From Ctena decussata (Eukaryota > Mollusca > Bivalvia > Lucinida > Lucinidae): 64,000 bases of DNA. Below the pieces are notes generated by a model. The model saw nothing but the letters and a program-made list of their open reading frames with translations. It was not told where the DNA came from and searched no databases. Where the stretch lies: the NCBI GenBank assembly GCA_963989385.1, contig OZ022499.1, forward strand, positions 80,403,903 through 80,467,902. The letters run 5' to 3'. Below, in pieces: positions 1 through 13,735 of the stretch. Positions within the stretch are counted from its first letter, which is position 1; every line of letters starts with the position of its first letter. Both the position numbers and the translations under genes were made by a program.

Positions 1-2804
1 TCCTTCCGTCCGTCCGTCCGTCAGTCGGTTCACATTTACGTCAACCCTGGCGTTAAAGATTTGTACAGTTAATTTCTCCAAAACCACTGCGGCCATGGTT
101 CTCAAATTTCATATGGAGCATGATCAGACTACAGGGCTTCAGATTACAGAAATTCAGCCTGGTCGAGAATTCAAGATGGCCGCCTGTTACTAAAAATAGC
201 AAAACAACATAATTAACATTTTCTCTAGAACCACTAGGTTTATTTGGGTGAAACTTTGCATGGAACATCAATAGGACCTTTTTAGCTCACCTGAGCCAGA
301 GGCTCCGGGGGAGCTTATAGGATGGTAAGGCTCCGTCGTCCGTCGTCCGTCCGTCGTCCGTCGTCCGTCGTCCGTCCGTCCGTCCACAATTTCAAACGAC
401 TTCTCCTCTGAAACTGCTGGGCCGATTGTAACCAAATTTCATATAGAGCCTCCTGGGACCTTAGGAACGAAAAGTTGTTCAAACGGTCCTGGTCACATGA
501 CCAACATGGCCGCCATGCCCATATATGGTAAAAACCTGAAAAAATCTTCTTCTCCAGAACCAATAGGTCGATGGTCTTGAAACTTGGTATGTAGCATTGG
601 GTACACGAGTACTACCAAGATTGTTCAAATTATGACCTTGGGTTGACCTTGACCTTTTTTACGGTAAGGTCAAATTTGCTTACTCATGCTTTTATATGGC
701 AAAATGCTGCAACATAAGATATCTTGGAAACTGTTGAAGATTTTGGCCTAAAAATTGGTACATACAGTCATCTTAATGACTACATGAAGATTTATGAGTA
801 CAAGAGGTCAAGGTCATTCTTTGACCTTTGACCCAGAACTCTTCATATTTTGACAATATCAAACAATCTCCTCAAAAACCACTTGGCCAATTGTAACCAA
901 ATTTCATATAGATCCTCCCGGGGTTGAGAGAATGAAAATTTGTGCATATGGTCCAGGTCACATGACCAACATGGCCACCACGCCCATATATGGTAAAAAA
1001 CTTTAAAAATCTTCTTCTCCAGAACCAGTAGACCGATTGCCTTTAAACTCGGTATGTAGCATTGGGTACTCAAGTACTATCAAGATTGTTCAAATTATGA
1101 CCCTGGGTTGACCTTGACCTTTTTTACGGCAAGGTCAAATATGGGAAAATGCTAGAACATGAGATTTTATGGTAAGTTTTGAAGATTTTGGCCTAAAAAT
1201 TGGTACATAGAATCATGTTAATGAGTACATGAAGATTTTTGAGTACAAAAGGTCAAGGTCATTCTTTGACCTTTGACCCAGAAATCTCAAATTTTGACAA
1301 TTTCAAACAATCTGCTCTAAACCACTGGGCCAATTGAAACCAAATTTCATATAGAGCCTCGAGGGGTTGATGGAATGAAAATATTTTCTAACGGTCCTGG
1401 ACACATGACCAACATGGCCGCCACGCCCATATATGGTAAATACCTTTAAAAATCTTTTTCTCCAGAACCAATTGACCGATGGCCTTGAGACTTTGTAAGT
1501 AGCATTGGGTACTTGAGTACTATCAAGATTGTTCAAATTATGACCTTGTGTTGACCTTGACCTTTTGCAGCAAGGTCAAATATGGGAAAATGGTAGAACA
1601 TAAGATTTCATGGAAAGTTTTGAAGATTTTGACCTAAAAAATTGGTATATACATTTGTCTTAATGAGTTCATGAAGAATTATGAGTACAAGAGGTCAGGG
1701 TCATTTTTTTACCTTTGATCCAGATTGCTCATATTTTGACGTTTTCAACCATTTCCTCAAAAGCCAAAGGGCCAATTGTGAACACATTTCATATAGAGCC
1801 TCCAGGGGTTGATTGAATGAAAATTTGTTCAAACGGTCCAGGTCACATGACCAGCTTGGCTGCCATTACCACTTACGGGATAAATCTTTAATATTTTTCT
1901 TCCCCAGAACCAATACACCTATGGCCCTGAAACTTGGTAAATAGCATGGAGTACTAGAGTACCACCAAGACTGTTCAAATGGTGACCTTGGGTTTACCTT
2001 GACCTGTTTTGCGGCATGGTCAAATATGGGAAAATGCTAGAACATAAGATTTCATGGAAAGTTTTAGAGATTTTGGCCTAAAAATGGTATATATGGTTGT
2101 CTAATGAGTACATGAAGATTTATGAGTACAAGTGGTCATGGTCATTCTTTGACTTTTGACCCAAAACTCATATTTTGACAATTTCAGACATGATAAGTAT
2201 AAGCCACCTTGCCAATTGTTCAGGTGAGCGATTCAGGGCCTCATGGCCCTCTTGTTTTTTAAAGTTATGAAAATGAAAAAAATCGATAGCGGAATTAGGT
2301 CACAGTGACCTATTTTTGGTTTACGAGTTTCAATTTTGCTTGAGTGCCGATAAATCGTTAAACACTGAGTGGATTTTGCTCAGATTTAATCAGAATGATT
2401 CTTGAAAGGAGTTTTTCTCTCTTTTTTCACATTTATGGGAATGTATCATCCAAGATGGCAGCCCCTGTTATTACTAAAAATAGCAAAAACATGAAAATGA
2501 CCATATTTCAGGAACCTCTGAATGGATTTGGACCAATTTTGTGTCAGATTGATCTTTGCATATACCTATTTCGGTTTATGGCAAATTGGCCATCCAAGAT
2601 GGCTGCCATCCACCATTACTAAAAATAGCACAAACATGAAAATGGCAGTACCTTAAGAACCATTGGGCGGATTTTGACAAAATTTGTGTCAGAATTATGC
2701 CAGAAACTATTTTGTTTTCTTTTTGTTCTCAATTCTTCTCAACATAATCTCTGCTACTGTGGAAATGCAATGCAGGTGCAACATAGCATTCCGCGGAATT
2801 CTTG
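1..2804 (+). mobile_element. GTCC-type tandem-core element, outer copy, cut by window start
   Basis: The window opens in a GTCC microsatellite followed by text on mammal-like 'accactgcggcc' lines and resumes after an internal insertion at about 2256. It ends at 2793-2804 with the perfect palindrome ATTCCGCGGAAT followed by CTTG. The body resembles 36600-37625 closely (shared 'ggtcacagtgacct' block), so that stretch is a second, decayed copy. The insertion point is inside a T-run near 282/2256. No coding capacity is visible. A non-autonomous rolling-circle (Helentron-associated) origin is an inference from end structure. Confidence 0.6.
283..2254 (+). mobile_element. GTCC-type tandem-core element, family 1 copy 1 (nested)
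   Basis: It starts TAGCTCACCTGAGCC, which folds with GGCTC...GGAGCT about 15 nt later, and is followed by a GTCC/GTCGTCC microsatellite. The body holds about four tandem units of roughly 440 bp, each with the phrase 'catatagagcctcc' and a paired AGGTCA-type motif. It ends with an inverted copy of the start (CAGGTGAGC), a hairpin AGGGCC-TCAT-GGCCCT, and CTTGT. The ORFs are repeat read-through. It sits inside the element covering 1-2804. Confidence 0.75.
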
Positions 2805-3517
2805 TCAGTTATAAGCTGAGAGGTTTGCAGTGTTGTAGCTCAACTGAAGCTTAGGTTAATTCAACAACCCTCAACTCAATGAAAAATTTAGGCTGCAAAC
2901 AACTAGAGATCAACAAAGGCACAAAAACATCATGTCAGTTTCACTGTGATACTGTCACTTCAGAAAGATTGTAATTGTTAGTACTGATAGATACAAGATT
3001 GGTGAATGTTATTTGTTGCTTCAGATGTTTTCTTTGTGTCTGTGTTGGCACACACCTGAAATTCTTACTCAGACACTGTTACAATTATTAGCATTGGTAT
3101 GACTTCAGAGAATGGTATTAGACTTAACCTTGTTATTCTGGTTGACTTCATAAAGCACTCTGTAGACAATGATAATAGAGGTCTTAGAAACTGGTACCAA
3201 GTGCTGTTGTTTTTCCATGTACATGTATTTGCATTAGAACACTCTGGGAATATCTTTATCTATGAGGGTTGTTGAAAAAGTTTAGAGCCTTAGCTAAGTG
3301 GATTGCTATAGCTTCGTACTACTGGAATAAGTTATTTTGAAAATAACTTACATAAGTTATTTCCACATGACCAATGCACATATAATTAATCTTGAGAATT
3401 ATAACAGCTTCTGCAGGTTATTTTGATTTTTTTTATTCATAACTGTCTTCTCTCTTTTTCCTAGGATACATGTACAATGTAACTTGGCCAAGTTATTTAG
3501 GATGATAATAGATTTTT
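2805..3517. other. No gene or repeat recognised
   Basis: AT-rich sequence between two GTCC-type elements. I see no coding frame, tandem structure or clear inverted repeat here. Confidence 0.5.
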
Positions 3518-5887
3518 TAGCTCACCTGAGCCAGCGGCTCCGGGGGAGCTTATAGGATGGTAAGGCTCCAGCGTCCGTCGTCCGGCGTCCGTCCGTCCAC
3601 AATTTCAAACGACTTCTCCTCTGAAACCGCTGGGCCAATTGTAACCAAATTTCATATAGAGCCTCCTGGGACCTTAGAAACGAAAAGTTGTTCAAACGGT
3701 CCTGGTCACATGACCAACATGGCCGTCACGCCCATATATGGTAAAAACCTAAAAAAATCTTCTTCTCCAGAACCAATAGGCCGATGGCCTTGAAACTTGG
3801 TATGTAGCATTGGGTACGGGAGTACTACCAAGTTTGTTCAAATTATGACCTTGGGTTGACCTTGACCTTCTTTACGGCAAGGTCAAATTCGCTTCCTTGT
3901 GCTTTTATATGGCAAAATGCTAGAACATAGGATCTCTTGGAAACTGTTGCAGATTTCGGGCTAAAAACCAGTATCTACAGTCATCTTAATGAGTATGTGT
4001 AGATTTATGACTTAAAGAGGTCAAGGTCATTCTTTGACCTTTGACCCAGAACTCTCATATTTTGACAATTTCAAACAATCTCCTCAACAGCCACTGAGCC
4101 AATTGAAACCAAATTTCATGTAGAGCCTCCAGGAGTTGAGGGAATAAAAATTTATCCATACTGTCCAAGTCACATGACCAACATGGCGGCCACACCCATA
4201 TATGGTAAAAACCTTTAAAAATCTTCTTCTCCAGAGCCTATTGAACGATGGCCTTGAAACTTGGTATGTAGCATTGGGTACTCGAGTACTATCAAGATTG
4301 TTCAAATTATGACCTGGGGTTGACCTTGACCATTTTACTGCAAGGTCAAATATGGGAAAATGCTAGAACATATGATTTCATGGAAAGTTTTGAAGAGTAA
4401 GGCCTAAAATTGGTAAATGCAGTTGAGTACATGAAAATTTATGAGTGTAAGAGGTCAAGGTCATTCTTTGACCTTTGACCCAGAACTCTTATATTTTGAC
4501 ATTTTCAAACAATCTTCTTCAAAGCCACATGGCCAATTGTAACCAAATTTCATATAGAGCCTCCAGGGGTTGAGGGAATGAAATTTTGTTCAAAAGGTTC
4601 AGGTCACATGACCAACATGGCCAACATGCCCATACATGGTAAAAACTTTTAAAAATCTTTTTCTCCAGAACCAGTTGACCGATGGCCTTGAAACTTGGTA
4701 TGAAGCATTGGGTATTCCAGTTCTATCAAGAGTGTTCAAAATGATAACCTTGGGTTGACCTTGACCATTTTACGGGAAGGTCAATAAGGGAAAATGCTAG
4801 AACATAAGATTTCATGGAAAGTTTTGAAGATTTAGGCCTAAAAATTGGAAAATGCAGTCATCTTAATGAGTACATCAAGATTCATATGTACAAGAGGTCA
4901 AGGTCATTCTTTGACCTTTGACCCTGAATTCTCATAGTTTGACAATTTCAAACTTCTCTTTAAAAGCCAATTGTAACCAAATATCATATAGAGCCTTCAG
5001 GGGTTGAGGAAACGAAAATTTCTTCAAATGGTCTGGGTCACATGACCAACATGGCCGCCATGACCATATACGGTAAAAACCTTTAAAAATCTTCTTCTCC
5101 AGAACCAGTTGACCGATGGCCTTGAAACTTGGTATGTAGCATTGGGTACTCCAGTATTATCAAGATTGTTCAAATTATGACCTTTGCTTGACCTTGACCT
5201 TTTTATGGCAAGGTCAAATATGGCAAAATGCTACAACATAAGCTTTCATGGGAATTTTTGAAGATTTTGTCCTAAAAATTGGTATATAGAGTCATCTTAA
5301 TGAGGTCATGAAGAATTATGAGTACAAGAGGTCAAGGTCATTCTTTGACCCAGATCTCTCATATTTTGACATTTTCAAACATTTCCTCAAAAGCCAAAGG
5401 GCCAATTGTAGTCACATTTCATATAGAGCCTCCAGGGGTTGAGGGAACAAAAATGTGTTCAAATGGTCCAGCTCACATGACCAACATGGCCGCCATACCC
5501 ATTTATGTTATAAACATTTAATATTTTTCTTCTCCAGAACCAATATGCCTATGGCCTTGAAACTTGGTAAGTAGCATGGAGTACTAGAGTACTTCCAAGA
5601 CTGTTCAAATGATGACCTTGGTTCACCTTGACCTTTTTTGCAGCATTGTCAAATATTGGAAAATGCTAGAACATAAGATTTCATGGAAAGTTTTGAAGAT
5701 TTTGGTCTAAAAAATGGTATATATGGTTGTCTTAATGCGTATTAGCACATGAAGATTTATGAGCACAAGAGGTCATGGTCAGTCTTTGACTTTTGACCCT
5801 AGACTCATATTTTGACAATTTCAGACATAAGAAAAAGCCACTTTGCCAATTGCTCAGGTGAGCGAATCAGGGCCTTATGGCCCTCTT
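3518..5887 (+). mobile_element. GTCC-type tandem-core element, family 1 copy 2
   Basis: Same family and orientation as 283-2254, with the same 5' stem (TAGCTCACCTGAGCC), short GTCC run, and 3' end (CTCAGGTGAGC, hairpin around GGGCCTTATGGCCC, then CTTG). It carries about five tandem units of roughly 430-450 bp rather than four, so copies differ in core number. Each unit again has the GGTCAAGGTCA ... TGACCTTTGACC block. No coding capacity. Confidence 0.75.
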
Positions 5888-6212
5888 GTTATAAAATAGC
5901 TAGCTTGAGTTTTTCTGAATGAAGTTCACTATGAGTGGCATTGCCATAAGTGGTGACTACCTGTAGCAATGGGGTATTAATTTGACCACTAGGTAGTATT
6001 CAAAATATATATAACTATGCAACCATCTGTTGTAAAATATTGGCATATTTACAGTAATTATTCAGTTATAAGACAGGGTTTTGTCCTTCCAAAGTTACCG
6101 CAAAAATGTAAATCAGTCTTGTGTAATTCAGCAATAAAATGGAGTTATTATCTTCCAAAACAATCGCAAAAGTCTAGATTCATCTTAAAAGAACTTTGAG
6201 ATTGTTCACTGA
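5888..6212. repeat. Unassigned flank with remnant of a palindromic repeat
   Basis: The stretch around 6050-6200 ('ttataagacagggtttt', 'tctagattcatctt') matches parts of 27525-27725 and 39470-39520, which suggests an old MITE remnant. Nothing else was recognised. Confidence 0.35.
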
Positions 6213-6290
6213 TCAGACTGGGTGGTACCCAGGCTGATCTGAGTCTTTGCTGGGTGCCTGTGCCACTTTATTGGTTTTATCATGTCGCAG
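6213..6290 (+). repeat. MITE-A right arm (truncated)
   Basis: It contains the family signature GATCAGACTGGG ... CAGGCTGATCTGAG ... GCCACTTTATTGG and runs to the terminal TGTCGCAG. The terminus resumes at 6513-6530 ('gtcgcagctcat') after a SINE insertion. No left arm was seen. Confidence 0.6.
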
Positions 6291-6512
6291 TTGCAGCTGA
6301 AACCCGGTCTGGCCACATACTTTCATTTCTCCTTCTGCTGATTCAAGAAGGGCAGTTGTCAGTAACTGGCGAAGGTATGTGCACTTGGTACTGGTTAACC
6401 GCTTAGGAGGTCTAAGCCTGCCCAGGAATAGTGTGGTTAGGTTAACTGACCGTCCTGTCATGACCATAGCTGTTTACCGTGAACGTTAAGCATCAAACCA
6501 ATCAATCAATCA
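6291..6512 (+). mobile_element. tRNA-derived SINE (SINE-1), 5'-truncated
   Basis: It begins inside the tRNA-like head (GAAACCCGGTCTGGCCACA), continues through the shared body, and ends in an (ATCA)n tail. The direct repeat ATCATGTCGCAG lies on both sides (6279-6290 and 6513-6524), the expected target duplication. The target is the right end of a MITE-A copy, so the SINE is younger than that MITE. Confidence 0.8.
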
Positions 6513-6524
6513 ATCATGTCGCAG

Positions 6525-7128
6525 CTCATTTTCAGATACATTCCTTGACCATAATTCCCTTTATCCGTCATTAGTGGAACTACTGAGAGCTAACTGGATG
6601 TTCTTGTATATTTATATCATTACAATATATGTTGTACATTGAATTTTGAATTAAAATATGCTTACTGAGGGTTTGGAATTAGTATTATTTTGTTATAATT
6701 GTTTTCTGTAAATCCTCTCTTTAAAACGTGTGTGATGACACAAAGGTAACAGGGTTTCCTCAATGTGACCTCGTCAGATAACATCAGCAGTATTTTTTGG
6801 CAAGTTTCTCCCTGTGAAGCACTTCTGTAATGTTGGTGGCATCTGGTATTGTGCTTTGAAGCTGTTCAATAACTTGGCTGTAATATGAGGGTAAATAAGA
6901 ACACCAAATTGAGAATAATTATGCATTTTTACGCTGTTATAATGATCAAACCAGCTACTTGTTACGTTTTTTTAATAACTATACCACTAGTAGGGCAGAT
7001 AGTATCGCAGTCTTTTTCATGTAAAGTTCAGTCGTTGCAAAGTTTTGGTGGTGGTAGGAGCTTGGTTTCTTTGGAGTAAGATCCTTCTGTAGGCCGGGAT
7101 ATTTAGGAAGTTTTAAATTGATTACAAC
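6525..7128 (+). other. 5' flank of the calpain coding start
   Basis: No repeat was recognised. An acceptor-like 'ccttctgtag' lies at 7083-7092, so the segment from about 7093 could be the 5' UTR part of an exon whose upstream part was not found. I could not identify a promoter or a transcription start. Confidence 0.35.
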
Positions 7129-7365
7129 ATGGTGGCTGGAAAGTATGGAAGCAATGTCACACAGAGGCCATCTGTCATGGGGCGTGGCTCCAGGAAAGAT
7201 GCAAAGAACCCATTTTCTGGTTACGCAAAGCAGAGCTATGATGAAATAGTGAAAAAGTGCAAGGCAGCTGGTGGTATGTTTGAAGATCCCGAGTTCCTTG
7301 CAGAGGATGCTTCTATTTATTTCAGTCGTAGACCTGAGAAACCTTTAGAATGGAAGAGACCAGGA
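7129..7365 (+). CDS. Calpain exon 1 (residues 1-79)
   Basis: The ATG at 7129 has a favourable context (A at -3, G at +4) and opens a 79-codon frame ending at donor GTAAGT (7366), phase 0. The encoded stretch has the conserved anchor and FEDPEF...FSRRP...EWKRP, the usual run-up to the calpain protease core. There is no signal peptide. Residues 1-40 are basic and Ser/Gly-rich. Confidence 0.93.
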
Positions 7366-10300
7366 GTAAGTTAACCCTTTTTTGACCAGTGGACTTGTCC
7401 ATTCTTATCATTCAGATAATCCCATTACTAGTTTTAGGGGTTTCTGGTGAATATTTTCACTTTTATTGTACTTTGCATAGAAATTCCTGTAACAAACAAT
7501 GTAGACCCTGATCAGACGCCGCGTTTTGGGGTGTCTGAACTGGGTCTGCACTGTTTGCATAATTAATGTCCCCAAAACGGGTATCCGGTCTAAAAAGGGT
7601 TAATATTAGTCAGAGTTCCAGTTTCTTTGCAACTGTGCAAGCTAGAATTTGGTATGCTGATTGATGACATTTCATTGTATCGTGGGATTGAGAACCCGCC
7701 TTCTTCTGCCTATTCTTCCTGTATTTGTCCAAATTTTCTTTGAAGTTCTTACTTTGAATAATGCAATATTCCATAACAGATTTCACAGCAAGCCTTCAGG
7801 GTAGAATGTTCATACGGGAGATCGCGAACTTCATTGGCTCGAACAGGCTTGGGACCATGAAAATTAGTTCCAGCCAAGGGTAGTTCTAGCCATCCAGGGT
7901 TAGTTTCCATATAAAGTGACCTCTAGGCACCAAGAATAGAGTTCCAGCCAGGCAGATTGAACGAGCCATCAGGGTTCGAGCCATTGAAGTTCAACTGTGT
8001 TTGGTTTTTAGATTGATTATGTCTTATTGTATTGTGGGATTGAGAACCATTCTTAATTCCTATATTTTGCTTGATTTTCCTGAATTCTCTTCATACTGGG
8101 AATAACTACTTTTTTCATGCAAGGTTTCTCTGCAACCATGCAAATAGAGTAGCTATTAAGGGTTAAATGCACTTTTTCATAACAGATTTCACAGCGACTC
8201 TTCAAGGTAGAATGTTCATATTTGGTATACAGATTGATAGAGTCTTATGGTATTATGGGATTGAGACCAGCGTTCTCCAGATTGTTCTTCCTGTATTTGA
8301 CTTTCTTTCTCTCTTTACTTTGAATAATGCAATTTTTGCTTGCAAAATGTTAATACTTGGTACACAGGTTGAAGACAATTTGTTGTATTGTGAGATTGAG
8401 AACTAATCTTCTCCTGCTTATTCTTCCCAGTATTTGTCTGATTTTCTTTCGTTACTTTGAATAATAAAATTTTTCATATTAGATTTCACAATAACAGTTC
8501 AAGGTACAATGATAATATTTGATAGTTTGACGACCATTTATTGAATTGTGGGATTGAAAATCAGCCTTATTCTGCTTATTCTTCCCTGTCTTTGTTTGAA
8601 TTTCTGTCTGTCCCTGCTTTGTTATCTGTTGTTTTTTTTGTAATAGATTTCAAAGCACCACCAGTATTAAGTATACTTGTTATATGATGTGATTTGACAG
8701 TAGTCTTCTGCCTTATATTCTGCCCTACTTATTTTTTTTTCCCTATGTGAAACTTTTCATTTGGAATTTCATAGAAACTGTTTAAAGTAGAATGTTTGAT
8801 ATTATTGGGTACTCATGTTGAGAATGAGTTTGTTCTCTGCACGCTGCATATAGTGAAAATATTGTTCTCGCCATGCAGCATATAATGAATATCAAACTCC
8901 ATTTTACTACAGCTGTTCAGTGGGGGTAATAGTCGGATTCTCTGACAGGTCTATTTTTTGTGTTTTAAGAGTTAGGTGACATGCAAAGATCTATATATGC
9001 ACCTATACATCTTGTCATGTTGGGCATGTCCATTTAGGTTCTATTGATCAGTTTGATTGTGGGTTGTAACAGGTGGTTTAATTTGTAAAAATAAAGCAGT
9101 TTCATTGTGGGTTGTACGGAATGGTTTTGTAGTAGAATGGTAGCAGTGAACTTTTTTCCAATCATTTAAGTTTTTGCATAGAATAACGTGAAAAGTGATA
9201 TACCGAATTTATCCTTCTCAATGCAGTGGGGCGTTGCATTTTATGAAAGGGGATTGTAATTTAGAACCTGAAGAATAACACATCAGCCACTCACCAAAAT
9301 GCTTCCAATAAACAAAATTAAGTGATTTTAACCATGTAAGAATAATGATAGAACTGAAATTCTGATCTCTAAAATTTCTGACTATTGCATGAAATATCTC
9401 ATGGACCATGATGATTCTGTTCTGTTTCTATTCTTGTAATGATGTTATGAGAATTGAAACAGAGCAAAATCATCATGCATGGTCAGTCACTGTGAGACAT
9501 GATGAGGTGAGCATATGACTATTATGTAAGTAATGATGTATAAGGATTATATTCCTGCAGTTTTGCATATTTGGCAAGTCAATATTAATTTTTGTTGAAA
9601 AATATAGTGGTAAACTAGTAATGCATAAAGGCTACATTTAGTGCAGAAATGGCTATGTGGTTCTCTCATCTCAGACTGATGAAAATGCTACAGACAATTG
9701 ATTTACTTGCAAACGATATCTATATTTTTGGAACTTGTTCCTCTGTGAATCTGATTAGTATATTAGTTCTATAAATACTTGTGTAATGAGGGCAAATAAG
9801 TAGAGTGTTATGGGATGTTTTTGTGGCAATAATGATCAAAACAGCTTTGAGGTTGGAATATATTGTTCACCGTAGATGCTTGCCAATCATAATATAATTG
9901 TATCTAGTTTGGGAAGCAATACTACCATTTTCTTTTTTGTCACCCGACGTAGGCGGAGGGGGACTATAGAAATGACCCTCATCCATCCGTGTGTCAGTCC
10001 GTCTGTCTGTCCGTCCGTCCATCCTTCCGTCCGTCCTTCCGTCCGTCCATCTGAAATCTTGTCCCCGCAACTCCTCCTATGTCTTTCATCGGATTGATTT
10101 GAAATTTTACAGATTGTATTCTTATGATATGAAGATGTGCATGTGGTTTTTTATTTTTGTTTCAGCCATTTTTGATGGAGTTACGGCCCTTGCTGACTCA
10201 GACCTTGTCCCCGCAACTCCAGATTGACTTGAAATTGTGCAGAATGTTTCATCATGATCTGAAGATATGCAGTGATTTTTTAATTTCAATTGTCCTATTT

Positions 10301-13300
10301 TTGACAAAGTTATGGCCCTTTGTTGTTTTTGGGCATTTTTCCAACTTTTGAACCGTTAGACCGAGAGAGCTGAAATTTGGTATGCTATTAGCATTTGGTA
10401 AATTGATTATTCTGATTTGTGTTAGGATGTGCTAAATTGATTAGTGACAGAGTTATTCCCCTTTCATAGATAATAGACATTCACACCTTGTTATTTTGTT
10501 ATTGAGTATGCAGTCTTGATGTTTTGGGCATTCTGTAAGGGCCTAAAGTTTCGATAACCTGATTTTTACACATATATCATTATGCCCCTTTCTGAACTTA
10601 AGTATTTTATAACCTCATAGTGGCCCAGTAATTGGGCATATATGTCTTTGCTTGTGCTTCAGTTATTATTTGCTTACTAGGTTCTTTACTAGTATTACAC
10701 ATATTTTCTGTTTTTGGCCATACAGATACTCTGAAATGGAATAAAGGGCTGCAGTTTGTGACACATTTCAAATGTCAGGTGACACTTGGCCGATGGCCTT
10801 TTATTTTATTTTTTTTTTTGCTCCCTTCTTGAGGTGGGGCCGGGCCGCGTAGCCCAATCGGTAGGGCACCTGACTCATAAGTCAGAGGTCCTGGGTTCGA
10901 AACCCGGTCTGGCCACATACTTTCGTTTCTCCTTCCGCTGCTTCAAGAAGGGCAGTTGTCAGTTACTGGCGAAAGTATGTGCACTTTGTACTGGTTAACC
11001 GCTTAGGAGGTCTAAGCTTGCCCAGGAATAGTGTGGTTAGGTTAACTGACCGTCCTGACATGACCATAGTTGTTTACCGTGGACGTTAAGCATCAAATCA
11101 ATCAATCAATCAATCTTGAGGTGGGGGGGGGGGGGGGATCAACTCTTAAAGGAAAGAATTTGCTCCTTTGGGAACAAATTCTTTCCTTTAAGAATAGATC
11201 CCAATTTTGGAAATTTTTGAAAAGTTTATTGTCAAGGGAAGTGAACAGAAAGTCGCAAAAGTAGTCCCCTTTTGTAAAAGTGGCAATAAACACATGGCAG
11301 TGTACCCATACACCTTAAAACTACTTCTCATCTTGTATAAGTGTTGCTTCTTGCCAAGCATAATATTTTGAAGCAGTAAAAAAAGGATGGAAGTCAAAAT
11401 TGTGAACTGATGGAGGAAAAAATATTATTATGACCTGATCCCGGAATTTAGATGCATACTGCATAATGATTTATATAGGTCTGCAGAAAAACTTTCTTTG
11501 GCATCTAAAGCAGATGTAACGCACACCTCTATGTTTTTCTGATAGTTTTGTCAAAGGGAAACAACTTCTTTGACTTCCTGTTTGCATTTGTAGATTCTTC
11601 TAAATTGGGGTCTACTTTTAAGGGAAAGAATTCAGGAGCAAATTCTTTTAAGAGTTGACCCCATTGAGAAGAGAGGGCACAAATAAAAATTGTAAGTTGT
11701 TTCCCATGGTACTGTACCAAATCACTTTAAAGCATCAAACTTTTGTACCTAGAAATTAAATATTGTATGAGCCACTATGTGACAAAACCAACAAAGTGGC
11801 ATGTGCCCCCAGCGAAGACTCAGATCAGCTTAGGCATCTGCCCAGTCTGATCAGAGTCTAAAGGTAGCTGAGGGTCTATTAGCTTCTAGCCCCATGTGGA
11901 CAGCAAGGACTCTGATCAGACTGGATGGATGGCCAGGCTGATCTGAGCTTTTGCTGGGTGGACATGTGACTTTGTTGGTTTTGTTGTGTTGTGGCTCCCC
12001 AGGTGAAAATGGTACTGATATTTCAGTGAAATTTCACCCAAATTTCGGTGATAAAGCGAAATATCAGTGATATTCTGCTGTATGACTGAAATTTCATAAA
12101 ACTCCAATGATATTTCAGTGAAATTTAAGTGAAATTTGAGTTAAACTAGTTTAAAAGCAGCTAACAGAATTTCACTGATATTTCAGCCTTATTCAAGAAA
12201 AAGAAAACATAAAATTGATATACGAAATGAAATTTCTATGATACAAAACTAGACTGTGTAGCATGTTGATGACCTATTTTTGATGTCAGTGCTTTTAGTA
12301 TCACTATGCAGGGTGTAACTGCATAAAGTTATGCATGTTTTTTCACAATTTAGATTTGTGTGCATCTTTCATTACATTCTCGGTGTGTAAAAACAATGAA
12401 CACGCTCTGAACATCCTTGAGCTGATTGTCAAGAAAGAAGAATGTTTGTATATCCCCTGTGAAAAATAGTTCATAAGTTCATGAACCATCAGGATATTCA
12501 TTAACAGTTCATGAACACCTCAGTCTGGTTCATGAACACCTCAGTCTGGTTCATGAATATTCCATTCATGAATATGAGTTTCATGAACCATTTATGAATT
12601 TGCAGTTCTTGAACTTGTAATTCTTGAATTGTTCATGAATTTGTAGTTCTTGAACTTGTTATCCCCCGACCGAAAGGTTCGGGGGATATAGCGATGAGCC
12701 TGGCGTCCGTCCGTCCGTCCGTCCGTCTGTCCGTCTGTCCGTCCGTCTGTCCGTCCGTAAACATTTTCTTGTCCGCTCCATATCTTGAATACCGTTTGGA
12801 ATATTTTCGTAATACTTCACAGTTATGTAGAACAGGTCATGACGATGTGTCGCGTGCCAGACTGGTAACTCTTGCTTTTGTAATTTTTGAGTTATCTCCC
12901 CTTTGGTGAATTTTTGGCAGACTCGTGTCCGCTCTGTAACTTGAATACCCTTTGGAATATTTTCATGATACTTCACAGATATGTAGAGCAGGTCATGACG
13001 ATGTGTTGCGAACAAGAATGACAACTCTTGCTTTCTTACTATTTGAGTTTTTTCCCCTTGATGGTTTTAGGTGTAAATTCGTGTCCGCTCTATAACTTGA
13101 ATACCTTTTGAAATATTTTCATGATACTTCACAGATATGTAGAACAGGTCATGACGATGTGTCGCAAACAAGAATGACAACTCTTGCTTTCTTACTTTTT
13201 GAGTTATTTCCCCTTGATGGTTTTAGGTGTAAATTCGTGTCCGCTCTATAACTTGAATACCTTTTGAAATATTTTCATGATACTTCACAGATATGTAGAA

Positions 13301-13689
13301 CAGGTCATGACGATGTGTCGCGAACAAGAATGACAACTCTTGCTTTCTTACTTTATGAGTTATTTCCCCTTGATGGTTTTAGGTGTAATTTCGTGTCCGC
13401 TCCATAACTTGAATACCCTTTGGAATATTTTCATGATACTTCATAGTTACGACGAACAGGTCATGCTGATGTGTGGCGAACAAGAATGACAACTCTTGCT
13501 TTCTAAGTTTTTGAGTTATTTCCCCTTGATGGTTTAAGGTGTGATTTTGTGTCTGCTCCATAGCATGAATACCCTTTGAAATATTTTTATGATACTTCAC
13601 AGATATGGAGATATGAAGATCAGATCGTGACAGATTGTCTCATACAAGAATGACAACTCTTGCTTTCATACTTTTCCGAGTCCCCTCCG

Positions 13690-13735
<46 letters not shown>

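Noticed and set aside
9867..10070. Protein rich in TDGRTD or SVRPSV repeats (also 57028-57220)
   Set aside because: These are translations of GTCC microsatellites, not genes.
10840..10915. tRNA gene
   Set aside because: The head has A and B boxes, but the anticodon arm does not form a normal 5-bp stem with 7-nt loop, and the same head recurs with a SINE body and flanking repeats. It is a SINE, not a tRNA gene.
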